NCBI GenBank assembly: GCA_033856535.1
Contig: JAWVEV010000041.1
Coordinates: 1 to 8,134, forward strand
Length of the DNA: 8,134 nucleotides
Origin: JAWVEV01 sp033856535
GTDB taxonomy: Bacteria; Actinomycetota; Thermoleophilia; Miltoncostaeales; Miltoncostaeaceae
Reading direction: 5' to 3'
Part shown: piece by piece, positions 1-7,049 of the stretch
Layout of the letters: every line of letters begins with the position of its first letter
Position numbering within the stretch: position 1 is the first letter of the stretch
The notes under the pieces: model-generated
What the model was told of the DNA's origin: nothing
The model's database searches: none
Seen by the model: only the letters and a program-made list of their open reading frames with translations
Made by a program: the position numbers and the translations under genes

Positions 1-1311
1 CAGGTCTGCGGGGCGGCGATCGGGTTGCCGGCGGCGTCGGTCGCACCGGTCGTGACCGTGGCGGTGTAGCTCGTCTCGTATGCCAGGTCCGCCGCGGGGT
101 CCAGCGTGAAGACCGTGTTCCCGGCGGACGGCGTGATCGTCGCGCTCACGGCGGGCCCGCCCGCGGTCGGGGCCAGCGTGAAGGTCGAGCCGGTCAGCGT
201 CGCCGGACTCATTGCCTCGGAGAACGTGGCGACGACGTTCGCGCCGATGGCGACGCCGGTCGCGCCCGGCGCCGGCTGGCGGCCGGTGAGGGTCGGCGCG
301 GTCGTGTCCGGCGCCGGCGCGGTGGTGAAGGACCACGTCTGCGGGGCGACGATGGGGTTGCCGGCCGCGTCGGTCGCGCCGGTCGTCACCGTCGCGGTGT
401 AGCTCGTCGCGAACGCGAGGTCGGCCCCGGGGTCGAGCGTGAAGACGGTGTTCCCGCTCGAAGGCGTGATCGTCGCGCTCACCGCGGGCCCGCCCGCGGT
501 CGGGGCCAGAGTGAAGGTCGACGCGCTCAGGGTGGCCGGGCTCATGGCCTCGGAGAAGGTCGCGACCACGTTCGCCCCGATGGCGACGCCCGTCGCGCCC
601 GTCGCCGGCTGGCGGCCGGTCAGGGTCGGGGCGGTGGTGTCCGGCGCCGGAGCCGTCGTGAAGGACCAGGTCTGCGGGGCGGCGATCGGGTTGCCGGCGA
701 CGTCGGTCGCGCCGGTGGTGACGGTCGCCGTGTAGCTCGTCTGGAACGCCAGGTCCGCGGCCGGGTTCAACGTGAAGACCGTGTTCGCGGCCGACGGGGT
801 GATCGTCGCGCTCACGGCGGGACCGCCGGCCGTCGGGGCGAGCGTGAAGGTGGTGCCCGTCAGCGTCGCGGCGCTCATCGCCTCCGAGAACGTGGCGACC
901 ACATCGGCGCCGATGGCGACATTCGTCGCCGCGGGCGCCGGCTGGCGGCCGGTGAGCGTCGGCGCCGTGGTGTCCGGCGCCGGCGCGGTGGTGAAGCTCC
1001 AGCTCTGCTGGGCGGCCAGGCCGTTGCCCGCCGCGTCGGTCGCGCCGGTGGTCACAGCCGCGGTGTACGAGGTCGCGAACGCCAGGTCGGACGCCGGGTT
1101 CAGCGTGAAGACCGTGTTCCCCGCCGATGCGGCGATGCTCGCGCTCACGGCCGGCCCGCCGGCCGTCGGGGCGAGCGTGAAGGTGGTGCCCGTCAGCGTC
1201 GCGGCGTTCATCGCCTCCGAGAACGTGGCGACCACATCGGCGCCGATGGCGACGCCGGTCGCCCCGGGCGGCGGCTGGCGGCCGGTGAGCGTCGGCGCGG
1301 TCGTGTCGCCG
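1..1311 (-). repeat. Tandem array of four Big_5-encoding units, period 333 bases
   Basis: Equivalent points recur at 106, 439, 772 and 1105, exactly 333 bases (111 codons) apart, with no indel between units. A second register gives the same result at 1, 334, 667 and 1000. Each unit encodes one SbsA-type Ig-like domain plus a short PAPDTTAPTLTGRQP-like linker. The unit at the left edge is truncated by the window, so the array may continue. The units at 823-920 and 1156-1253 differ at one base in 98, while other pairs are more diverged, which points to a recent duplication or gene conversion inside the array. The exact bounds of the array are approximate. Confidence 0.9.
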
Positions 1312-2741
1312 CTCTGGCGGCCCGTCACCGCGGGACCGGTGCCCGTGGGCGTGTAGGACGCGCTCTGCGCGAGCAGGAGCCGGTCCACGTTCCAGCCGTC
1401 CTCGCGCATCCACAGGTGGACCGTGTGCTCGCCCGCCGTCGGCACCGCGAACGACTGCTTCACCCAGGACCAGGCGCCCACGGGCGAGCCCACGTTGCTG
1501 GCGGTCACCTGTCCGTCGCGGCCGAGATGGAAGCTGTTCCCGTTGACCGGAGCGTAGGCGCGGATCCAGAGCTGGTACGTCCCGGCGGCCGGGAAGTGCA
1601 CTCGGTACGCCAGCTCCGGGCTGGTGGTCGGGATCTTCGCCTCGATGCGCGCCCCGTTGTCGGGAGCCGCCTTCAGCGCGCCGGCCACCGAGCCGGCCGG
1701 GCTCTGCCCCGCGACCCAGTCATGGCTCGAGCGCGCGACCTTGGCGTCGTAGTTCTCCGCCTCGACCACCGCCAGGCCGGAGGCGAACAGCACGGCGCCG
1801 GCGGCCGGGCCGGGGGCGGCGGCGGCCGTCGTGAACGACCAGGACTGCGGCGCGCCCATCGGGTTCCCGGCGGCGTCGGCGACGCTGCCCGCGACCGTCG
1901 CGGTGTACGAGGTCGCCGGCGCGAGGTCGGCCACCGGATCGAGCGTCGCGACCGTGTTGCCGGCCGAGGGGGTGACCGTCGCGCTCAGGGCCGCGCCGCC
2001 CGCGGTCGGGGCCAGCGTCACCGCCGAGGCCGTCAGCGTGGCCGGGCTCATCGCCTCCGAGAAGGTCGCGACCACGTTGGCGCCGGCGGAGACGCCGGTC
2101 GCGCCGGAGGCCGGCGACCGGCCGGTCAAGCTGGGCGGGGTGATGTCCGGGCCGGTGGTCTGGCGCGGCGTGACCGCCGGGCCGGTCCCGCTCGGCGTGA
2201 AGGTCGAGCTCTGCGCGACCAGGACGCGGTCGACGTACAGGCCGTCCTCGCGCATCCACAGCTGCACCGTGTGCTCGCCCGCGGTCGCGATCGAGAGGGC
2301 GGTCTTCACCCAGGTCCACGACCCCACCGATGCGGAGAGGCCCTGGGCGGTGACCTGGCCGTCGCGGCCGGCGTGGAAGGTATTGCCGTTGGAGACCGCG
2401 TACGTCCGCACCCACAGCTGGTAGGTGCCGGCCGCCGGGAACAGGTCCCGGTCGCCCACCTCGGGGCTGGTCGTCGGGATCGAGCCGGTGATGCGCGCCC
2501 CGGTGTCCGGGGTCGCCTGGATCGCCTGGCCGGTCGCGCCGGCCGGGCCGGCGACCGTGGTCCAGTCGTGCGAGGAGCGCGCCACCTTGACGTCGTGGTT
2601 CTCCGCCTCGACGACGGCCACCCCGCCCTGGAAGAGCAACGCCCCGTCGCCCGGAGCCGCTCCGGCCACGCGCAGGCCGACGGCCGCCATGAGAACGACG
2701 GCCGTGGCGAGCAGACCGATCCGTGTCCAAAAACGACGCAC
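1..2741 (-). CDS. Secreted multidomain protein: galactose-binding-like and SbsA-type Ig-like (Big_5) domains; C-terminus outside window
   Basis: This frame is open from a GTG at 2739-2741 to the left edge, giving 913 codons plus two bases with no stop. The start is set by GGGAGGA at 2749-2755, seven bases upstream. Residues 1-28 form a Sec signal peptide: RRFWTR, a hydrophobic core, then VAGA before APGDG. Domains in order are: galactose-binding-like (CBM6/35-type) about 37-180, with VVEAEN near the start and WMREDG at 162-167; Big_5 about 199-306; a second galactose-binding-like domain about 316-466; then four Big_5 domains from about 479 to the edge, spaced 111 residues apart. Each Big_5 carries a TFSEAM motif and ends in a W-SFTT strand, except that the last is cut at the tryptophan by the window edge. 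No catalytic domain is visible. The 3-prime neighbour is unknown. The protein is a paralogue of the GH26-like gene upstream, sharing the signal peptide end, domain types and the linker after each binding domain. I infer an extracellular polysaccharide-binding or polysaccharide-degrading protein. An adhesin or surface-layer role is the main alternative. Confidence 0.88.
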   Translation of the reverse strand, partial: MRRFWTRIGLLATAVVLMAAVGLRVAGAAPGDGALLFQGGVAVVEAENHDVKVARSSHDWTTVAGPAGATGQAIQATPDTGARITGSIPTTSPEVGDRDLFPAAGTYQLWVRTYAVSNGNTFHAGRDGQVTAQGLSASVGSWTWVKTALSIATAGEHTVQLWMREDGLYVDRVLVAQSSTFTPSGTGPAVTPRQTTGPDITPPSLTGRSPASGATGVSAGANVVATFSEAMSPATLTASAVTLAPTAGGAALSATVTPSAGNTVATLDPVADLAPATSYTATVAGSVADAAGNPMGAPQSWSFTTAAAAPGPAAGAVLFASGLAVVEAENYDAKVARSSHDWVAGQSPAGSVAGALKAAPDNGARIEAKIPTTSPELAYRVHFPAAGTYQLWIRAYAPVNGNSFHLGRDGQVTASNVGSPVGAWSWVKQSFAVPTAGEHTVHLWMREDGWNVDRLLLAQSASYTPTGTGPAVTGRQSGDTTAPTLTGRQPPPGATGVAIGADVVATFSEAMNAATLTGTTFTLAPTAGGPAVSASIAASAGNTVFTLNPASDLAFATSYTAAVTTGATDAAGNGLAAQQSWSFTTAPAPDTTAPTLTGRQPAPAATNVAIGADVVATFSEAMSAATLTGTTFTLAPTAGGPAVSATITPSAANTVFTLNPAADLAFQTSYTATVTTGATDVAGNPIAAPQTWSFTTAPAPDTTAPTLTGRQPATGATGVAIGANVVATFSEAMSPATLSASTFTLAPTAGGPAVSATITPSSGNTVFTLDPGADLAFATSYTATVTTGATDAAGNPIVAPQTWSFTTAPAPDTTAPTLTGRQPAPGATGVAIGANVVATFSEAMSPATLTGSTFTLAPTAGGPAVSATITPSAGNTVFTLDPAADLAYETSYTATVTTGATDAAGNPIAAPQT

Positions 2742-2748
2742 CGAGGCG

Positions 2749-2755
2749 TCCTCCC
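2749..2755 (-). promoter_or_regulatory. Ribosome binding site that fixes the GTG start at 2741
   Basis: The minus strand reads GGGAGGA, then seven bases, then GTG. The match and spacing are near ideal, which supports the GTG over the in-frame ATG at codon 18. Starting at that ATG would also remove the positively charged n-region of the signal peptide. Confidence 0.75.
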
Positions 2756-2780
2756 GATCCGTGGTCGAGCGCGCGCCGTA

Positions 2781-2802
2781 CCCGAGGCGCGCCTGCCTCG
2801 GG
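2781..2802 (-). promoter_or_regulatory. Perfect 8-bp hairpin in the leader of the downstream secreted-protein gene
   Basis: CCCGAGGC at 2781-2788 and GCCTCGGG at 2795-2802 are perfect inverted arms around a six-base loop. On the minus strand the hairpin lies between the conserved TAGCGTG block (2807-2813) and the ribosome binding site (2749-2755), so it would be in the 5-prime untranslated region if transcription starts at that block. No T-run follows it, so a classical intrinsic terminator is unlikely. A third copy of one arm's partner sits at 2741-2747, beside the start codon. Confidence 0.5.
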
Positions 2803-2806
2803 AAGT

Positions 2807-2908
2807 CACGCTAATGGCGGTCCCACGGAGCGGGACACCGGACCGAGGTCCAGGCCTGCCGGCCCGTGCGGTCAGGCCGGGTCCGGGCGCAACCGACGAT
2901 CGGGCAGG
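2807..2908 (-). promoter_or_regulatory. Conserved leader element, copy 2 (upstream of the downstream secreted-protein gene)
   Basis: Three blocks match the region before the GH26-like gene. Plus-strand CCGACGATCGGGCAGG at 2893-2908 matches its counterpart at 14 of 16. GCCCGTGCGGTCAG at 2862-2875 matches at 12 of 14. CACGCTAATGGCGGT at 2807-2821 matches at 13 of 15. The gaps are 17 and 40 bases here, against 17 and 39 in the other copy. On the minus strand the last block contains TAGCGT, a plausible -10 hexamer (TANNNT), but I see no convincing -35 at 16-18 bases. Duplicated promoter or operator DNA is the simplest reading. Relic similarity from gene duplication without function is the alternative. 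Confidence 0.45.
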
Positions 2909-2923
2909 ATCGGAGCACGAAGC

Positions 2924-2940
2924 GGTGTTCCCGCAGAACC
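2924..2940 (-). promoter_or_regulatory. Imperfect inverted repeat GTTC-N5-GAAC in the intergenic gap
   Basis: Plus-strand GTTCCCGCAGAAC at 2927-2939 has 4-bp GTTC/GAAC arms around five bases, extendable with a bulged A. A closely similar 13-mer, GTTCCGGCGGAAC, occurs at 7121-7133 in the other intergenic gap (11 of 13 identical). It could be an operator half-site pair or part of a weak RNA hairpin after the GH26-like gene. Confidence 0.25.
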
Positions 2941-2942
2941 GT

Positions 2943-2958
2943 CCCGCCGGCGAGCGGG
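2943..2958 (-). terminator. Short GC hairpin directly after the GH26-like gene stop codon
   Basis: CCCGC at 2943-2947 and GCGGG at 2954-2958 form a 5-bp stem with a six-base loop, one base beyond the TAG at 2960-2962. The U-tract of a standard intrinsic terminator is missing. It may slow polymerase or protect the 3-prime end, or it may be chance in DNA this GC-rich. Confidence 0.2.
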
Positions 2959-2959
2959 C

Positions 2960-5900
2960 CTACGCCCCGCCGCCCACCGCCCCCGGATCGCGGATCCAGC
3001 GGCTTCCGGCGATCCCGGCCCGGAAGGCGGCCGCTGATTGGGGGAAGTCCTGCAGCCGGCTGTTCGCGTCGCTGGCGTCGATGTTGAAGTACAGCTGCGC
3101 CTTGGCCATCGGGCGCTCGGCCAGCCAGGCGAACATGTCGGACACCCAGGCCGGGCGGTCCTGCCCGAAGACGCCCCATTCGCCGATCACGAACGGCTTG
3201 CCGGCGGCCTCGGCGAGCGCCGAGTAGCGGCGGTAGAGCTCGTTGGGGCCGCCCGGCGCGGCGGCGCGAGCCTGGTGGAGGCCGGCGTCGCCGGTGCTCT
3301 GGGGGTACCAGTCCACGCCGACCCAGTCCACGTAGCCGTCGCCGGGCCAGTAGGCGTGGATGTCGTCCCCGGCCTGCGCTCCGTCCGAGCCCGGCACCCA
3401 GGCCCACGCCACGTTGGTCGTCGCCGGGACCGAGGCGTCGCCGGTGGTGAGACCGGGAAGGCCCGCGGCCGCGAGCGCGGCGTTCACCGCCGTTCGGGTG
3501 CCACCGCGAAAGAGGATCACCGCGCGCCGCCACGAGGCCCGGAAGTCGGCGTGGGTGTTGCCGGGCCTGACGGTCCCGTCCGGCCCGTAGACGGCCCACG
3601 GGAAGAAGTCATGGTTCATCTCCCAGTGCAGGCGCAGGAACAGCGGGTCGCCGTACGCCCGGACGTCCGCCGCGCGCTGGAGGATGTACCCGTCGAGGTC
3701 GCCTCGGGCGATCGAGGCGTGGTTGGCGCCCGGGGTGGACGGGCTGTAGAAGTTCCCCTCGAAGAGCGACCAGGAGATCATCCCGGTCAGCCCCTTGCGC
3801 TTCAGGTCCCCCAGGATCACGTCGAAGCCCTCCGGGTCGCCGCGGCGGTTGAAGCGGTTGTGGAGCGCGACCGAGGGCTGGGAGCTCACGGCGAGGAAGC
3901 CGTCGAGCTCCGCGTCCACCCCGCGGGTGCTCACGCCGGAGTAGATCCGGCCGTCGGCCGGCTCGTACCGGACGGGCGCACGGGTCGTGAAGGTCCACGT
4001 CGCCGCCGCGGCCAGGGGGTTGCCCGCCAGGTCGCGGGCGGCGGTGCTCACGGACACGCGGTAGCCGGTGGAGGCGGCGAGGTCCGAGGACGGGTCGAGC
4101 GACGCGGAGCGCCCGTCGGTCGAGACGGTGACCGTCGCCGGCACGGCGGCCCCGCCGGCGGCGGGAGCGAGCGTCACGGTGGCCGGCGTCAGCGTCGAGG
4201 GGTCCATCGGCTCGGAGAACCGCACGGTCACGGTCGAGCCCTGCGGCGCGCTCGCCGCCCCGGGCGTGGGCCCGCGGTCGACCACGACCGGGGCCACGGC
4301 GTCCCCGGCGCCCTGCCGGGAGGTCGCCGGCGGTCCGGAGCCGGTCGGGGTGTAGGCGGCGTCGGCGGTCAGCACGACCCGGTCCAGGTGGAAGCCGTCC
4401 TCGCGCATCCAGAGGTGAACCGCGTGCTCGCCGGCGCTCGGGACCGCGAGCGTGGCCCGCGGGCCGGAGAAGAGGTTGCCCATCCAGCCCCAGGCGCCGA
4501 AGACGTTGTCGAACAGGTAGCTCGCCCCGAGTGCCCCGTCCAGGCCGACATAGACCGAGTTGCCCGCGGTGTCCGGGGGGTTGCCGCGCAGCCACAGGTG
4601 GTAGGTGCCCGGGGCGGGGAAGGCCACCCGGTAGACCAGCTCCGGGCTCGTCGTGGTGACGGACGTCGTGATGGCGGCCCCCGCGTCCGGGGCGGCCTGA
4701 AGCGACCCGCCGACGGACCCCGCGGGGCTCGTGCCGGCGGCCCAGTCGCGGGCCGAGCGCGCGATCCGCCCGTCGAAGTCCTCGATCTCGAACGCCGCGA
4801 GCCCGTTCTGGAAGGTCACCGGCCCGTCCTGGCCCCCGCCGCCGGCCGTCACTGGCGCCTCGGTCGTGAAGCCCCACGACTGGGCCGCGGCCAGCGGGTT
4901 GCCCGCCGCGTCCCGCACCGCCGTCGTGACCGTCGCGGTGTACGCGACGCCGCCGGCGAGCGGCCCCTTCGGCTGGAGCGTGAAGGCCGTGTTGCCGCCG
5001 GATGCGGCGATGGTCGCCGGGACGGCCTCCCCGGTCGCGGCGCGCACCAGCCGGAAGCTCGAGGAGGTCACGCTGGACGGGCTCATCGCCTCCGAGAACT
5101 CGACGACCACCGCGGCGTCCGCGGGGACCGCCGCGGCGCCCGGGCCGGGCGTCCGGCCGGTCAGCGTCGGCGCGCTCGGGTCCCCCGGCGCGGGGCCGGT
5201 CGTGAACGTCCAGCCGCGGCTGACGAGCCCGTTGCCCGCCGCGTCCCTCGCCGCGGCGCTGAGGGAGGCGGTGTAGGCCGTGCCCGGCAGCAGGGCCGCG
5301 TTCGGATCAAGGGTGAAGGTCCTGCCGTCGGCCGAGGCGCTGATCGACGCGGGCACGACGGCGCCGCCCGCCGCGGGCGCCAGCGTGAAGCTGGCGGAGC
5401 CGATCGTCGCGGCGTTCATGGGCTCGGAGAACGTGGCCACCGCGTTGGCGCCGGCCCCGACGCCGCTCGCGCCGTCGGCGGGCTGGACGACGGCGACCGT
5501 CGGCGCGACCACGTCGTCGCCGGAGGTGTCGCGAGGCGTCGCGGCCGGCCCCTGCCCGCTCGGCGCGAAGCCCGCGTCGGCCGTCACCACGATGCGGTCC
5601 AGGTGCAGGCCGTCCTCGCGCATCCAGACGTCGACCGCGTGCTCGCCGGCGCTCGGCACGGTGACCGCGGCGGGACCGGGTCCGGTCAGCGTGCCCGCGA
5701 CCCAGGCCCACGCGCCGAGGCTGCTCGTCGAGATCGAGTCCGACGCCTCCTGGACCACCCCGTCGAGTCCCGAGTGAAGCGAGTTCCCGCCACCGTCGGG
5801 CGCGGAGACGCGGAACCACAGGTAGTACTTGCCGGCGGCCGGGAACCGGACCCGGTACGACAGCTCCGCGCTGGTCGAGGCGACGTTCGCGTCGATGGTG

Positions 5901-7042
5901 AGGCCCGTGTCGGGCGCGGCTTGGAGCGCTCCACCGACCGACCCCGAGGGGCTCTGGCCCGCGAGCCAGTCGTGCTGGTTGCGCCCCACCTTGCCGTCGA
6001 AGTCCTCCGCCTCGACGACGGCGAGCCCGTTCGCGAAGACCACGGGGCCGTCGCCGGGCGGGGGCGCCGCGGCGGTGGTGAAGCTCCAGGTCTGGGTCGC
6101 GGCGAGGGCGTTGCCGGCGGCGTCGCGGGCGCCCGTGGTGACGGTGGCCGTGTACGCCGTCCCGGGGGCCAGGTCGGCGGCCGGATCGAGGGTGAAGACC
6201 GTGTCGCCCGCCGAGGGCGCGATGCTCGCCGCGACCGCGGCACCGCCGGCGGACGGGGCCAGCGAGAAGGAGGCGGCGGTGATCGAGGCCGGGGCCATCG
6301 CCTCGGAGAAGGTCGCGACCACGTTCGTCCCGGGCGCGACGCCGGTGGCGCCGCTCGCGGGCTGGCGGCCCGTCAGGGTGGGCGGCGTGGTGTCGGCCGG
6401 CACGGAGCCGGCGCGGGGCGTGACCGCCGGCCCGGCGCCGGAGGGGACGTAGCCGGCGCTCGTCGCCAGGAGCAGCCGATCGATGTTGAGCCCGTCCTCG
6501 CGCATCCAGACCTGGACCAGGTGGTCGCCGGCGCTCGACACGCTGAGCGAGACCTTGGTCCAGCTCCACGCGCCGGCCGGCACCGAGACGTTCTGCGCGG
6601 TGACCTGGCCGTCCCACCCGAGGTGCAGCGTGTTGCCCCTCGCGACGCCGTACGTCCGCACCCAGAGGGTGTACGCGCCGGCCGCGGGGAACCGCACGCG
6701 ATAGCCGAGCTCCGGGCTGGTCGTGGCGATCTGCTTGTTGAGCCGCGTCCCGGTGTCGGGCGCCGCCTTCAGCGCGCCGGCCACGGAACCGGTCGGGCTC
6801 TGCCCCGCGACCCAGTCGTGGCTCGACCGCGGCACCTTCGCGTCGAAGTCCTCGGCCTCCACCACGGCCAGCCCGCCGGTGAACGTGACCGGGCCGTCGC
6901 CCGGCGCGGCTCCCGCGATGCCGAGCAGGCGGAGGCCCGCGAGGGCGAGGGCGCACGCGACGACCAGGGCCGACCAGGTGCGGCGGCGCAGCGGTCGTCC
7001 CGCCGGCCGCTGTGAGGGCTGAGGGGAATCGGTTTCACGCAT
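2960..7042 (-). CDS. Secreted multidomain GH26-like glycoside hydrolase with three galactose-binding-like and four Big_5 Ig-like domains
   Basis: Numbering starts at the ATG at 7040-7042 and gives 1360 residues. Residues 1-45 are a signal peptide: RPLRRRTW, hydrophobic core, then IAGA before APGDG. Domains are: galactose-binding-like (CBM6/35-type) about 50-192; Big_5 216-323; galactose-binding-like 331-488; Big_5 511-615 and 622-728; galactose-binding-like 739-893; Big_5 914-1020; GH26-like catalytic domain about 1030-1355. All three binding domains carry WMREDG and LDR/IDR. In the catalytic part, FLRLHWEMN contains the likely acid/base E1141, and FVIGEWG contains the likely nucleophile E1288. 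WPGDGYVDWVGVDWY between them is typical of GH26. The family hydrolyses beta-mannans and some other beta-glycans, so an extracellular endo-mannanase-like role is inferred; the substrate is not readable. An in-frame GTG at 7081 would add 13 residues and has GGAGGT four bases or fewer upstream. I prefer the ATG because the extra stretch matches noncoding leader DNA before the paralogue. The hydrolase call is firm; the exact family is less so. Confidence 0.87.
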   Translation of the reverse strand: MRETDSPQPSQRPAGRPLRRRTWSALVVACALALAGLRLLGIAGAAPGDGPVTFTGGLAVVEAEDFDAKVPRSSHDWVAGQSPTGSVAGALKAAPDTGTRLNKQIATTSPELGYRVRFPAAGAYTLWVRTYGVARGNTLHLGWDGQVTAQNVSVPAGAWSWTKVSLSVSSAGDHLVQVWMREDGLNIDRLLLATSAGYVPSGAGPAVTPRAGSVPADTTPPTLTGRQPASGATGVAPGTNVVATFSEAMAPASITAASFSLAPSAGGAAVAASIAPSAGDTVFTLDPAADLAPGTAYTATVTTGARDAAGNALAATQTWSFTTAAAPPPGDGPVVFANGLAVVEAEDFDGKVGRNQHDWLAGQSPSGSVGGALQAAPDTGLTIDANVASTSAELSYRVRFPAAGKYYLWFRVSAPDGGGNSLHSGLDGVVQEASDSISTSSLGAWAWVAGTLTGPGPAAVTVPSAGEHAVDVWMREDGLHLDRIVVTADAGFAPSGQGPAATPRDTSGDDVVAPTVAVVQPADGASGVGAGANAVATFSEPMNAATIGSASFTLAPAAGGAVVPASISASADGRTFTLDPNAALLPGTAYTASLSAAARDAAGNGLVSRGWTFTTGPAPGDPSAPTLTGRTPGPGAAAVPADAAVVVEFSEAMSPSSVTSSSFRLVRAATGEAVPATIAASGGNTAFTLQPKGPLAGGVAYTATVTTAVRDAAGNPLAAAQSWGFTTEAPVTAGGGGQDGPVTFQNGLAAFEIEDFDGRIARSARDWAAGTSPAGSVGGSLQAAPDAGAAITTSVTTTSPELVYRVAFPAPGTYHLWLRGNPPDTAGNSVYVGLDGALGASYLFDNVFGAWGWMGNLFSGPRATLAVPSAGEHAVHLWMREDGFHLDRVVLTADAAYTPTGSGPPATSRQGAGDAVAPVVVDRGPTPGAASAPQGSTVTVRFSEPMDPSTLTPATVTLAPAAGGAAVPATVTVSTDGRSASLDPSSDLAASTGYRVSVSTAARDLAGNPLAAAATWTFTTRAPVRYEPADGRIYSGVSTRGVDAELDGFLAVSSQPSVALHNRFNRRGDPEGFDVILGDLKRKGLTGMISWSLFEGNFYSPSTPGANHASIARGDLDGYILQRAADVRAYGDPLFLRLHWEMNHDFFPWAVYGPDGTVRPGNTHADFRASWRRAVILFRGGTRTAVNAALAAAGLPGLTTGDASVPATTNVAWAWVPGSDGAQAGDDIHAYWPGDGYVDWVGVDWYPQSTGDAGLHQARAAAPGGPNELYRRYSALAEAAGKPFVIGEWGVFGQDRPAWVSDMFAWLAERPMAKAQLYFNIDASDANSRLQDFPQSAAAFRAGIAGSRWIRDPGAVGGGA

Positions 7043-7049
7043 CGCGACG

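Noticed and set aside
1..1311. CRISPR array or noncoding satellite
   Set aside because: The repeat unit is 333 bases, in frame and encodes an Ig-like domain throughout, with no spacer structure.
1720..2809. Alternative minus-strand frames overlapping the start of the downstream secreted-protein gene
   Set aside because: They are off-frame readings of the same DNA with Arg/Gly/Pro-rich products. The frame starting at 2741 has an ideal ribosome binding site, signal peptide and repeated domains.
2924..2940. LexA (SOS) box, suggested by nearby ruvB
   Set aside because: The arm order is GTTC-N5-GAAC, the reverse of the GAAC-N4-GTTC type known from Gram-positive bacteria, and the sites lie downstream of ruvB rather than before it.
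1416..3227. Plus-strand open frame of about 600 codons crossing both the paralogue and the intergenic gap
   Set aside because: Arg/Gly-rich composition with no recognisable domain, crossing a gene boundary on the other strand. The minus-strand frame beneath it encodes clear domains and a signal peptide.
3038..7015. Very long plus-strand open frame (about 1325 codons) opposite the GH26-like gene
   Set aside because: Its product is a low-complexity Arg/Gly/Ala/Val-rich string with no domain. It is the expected antisense shadow of a high-GC coding sequence on the minus strand.
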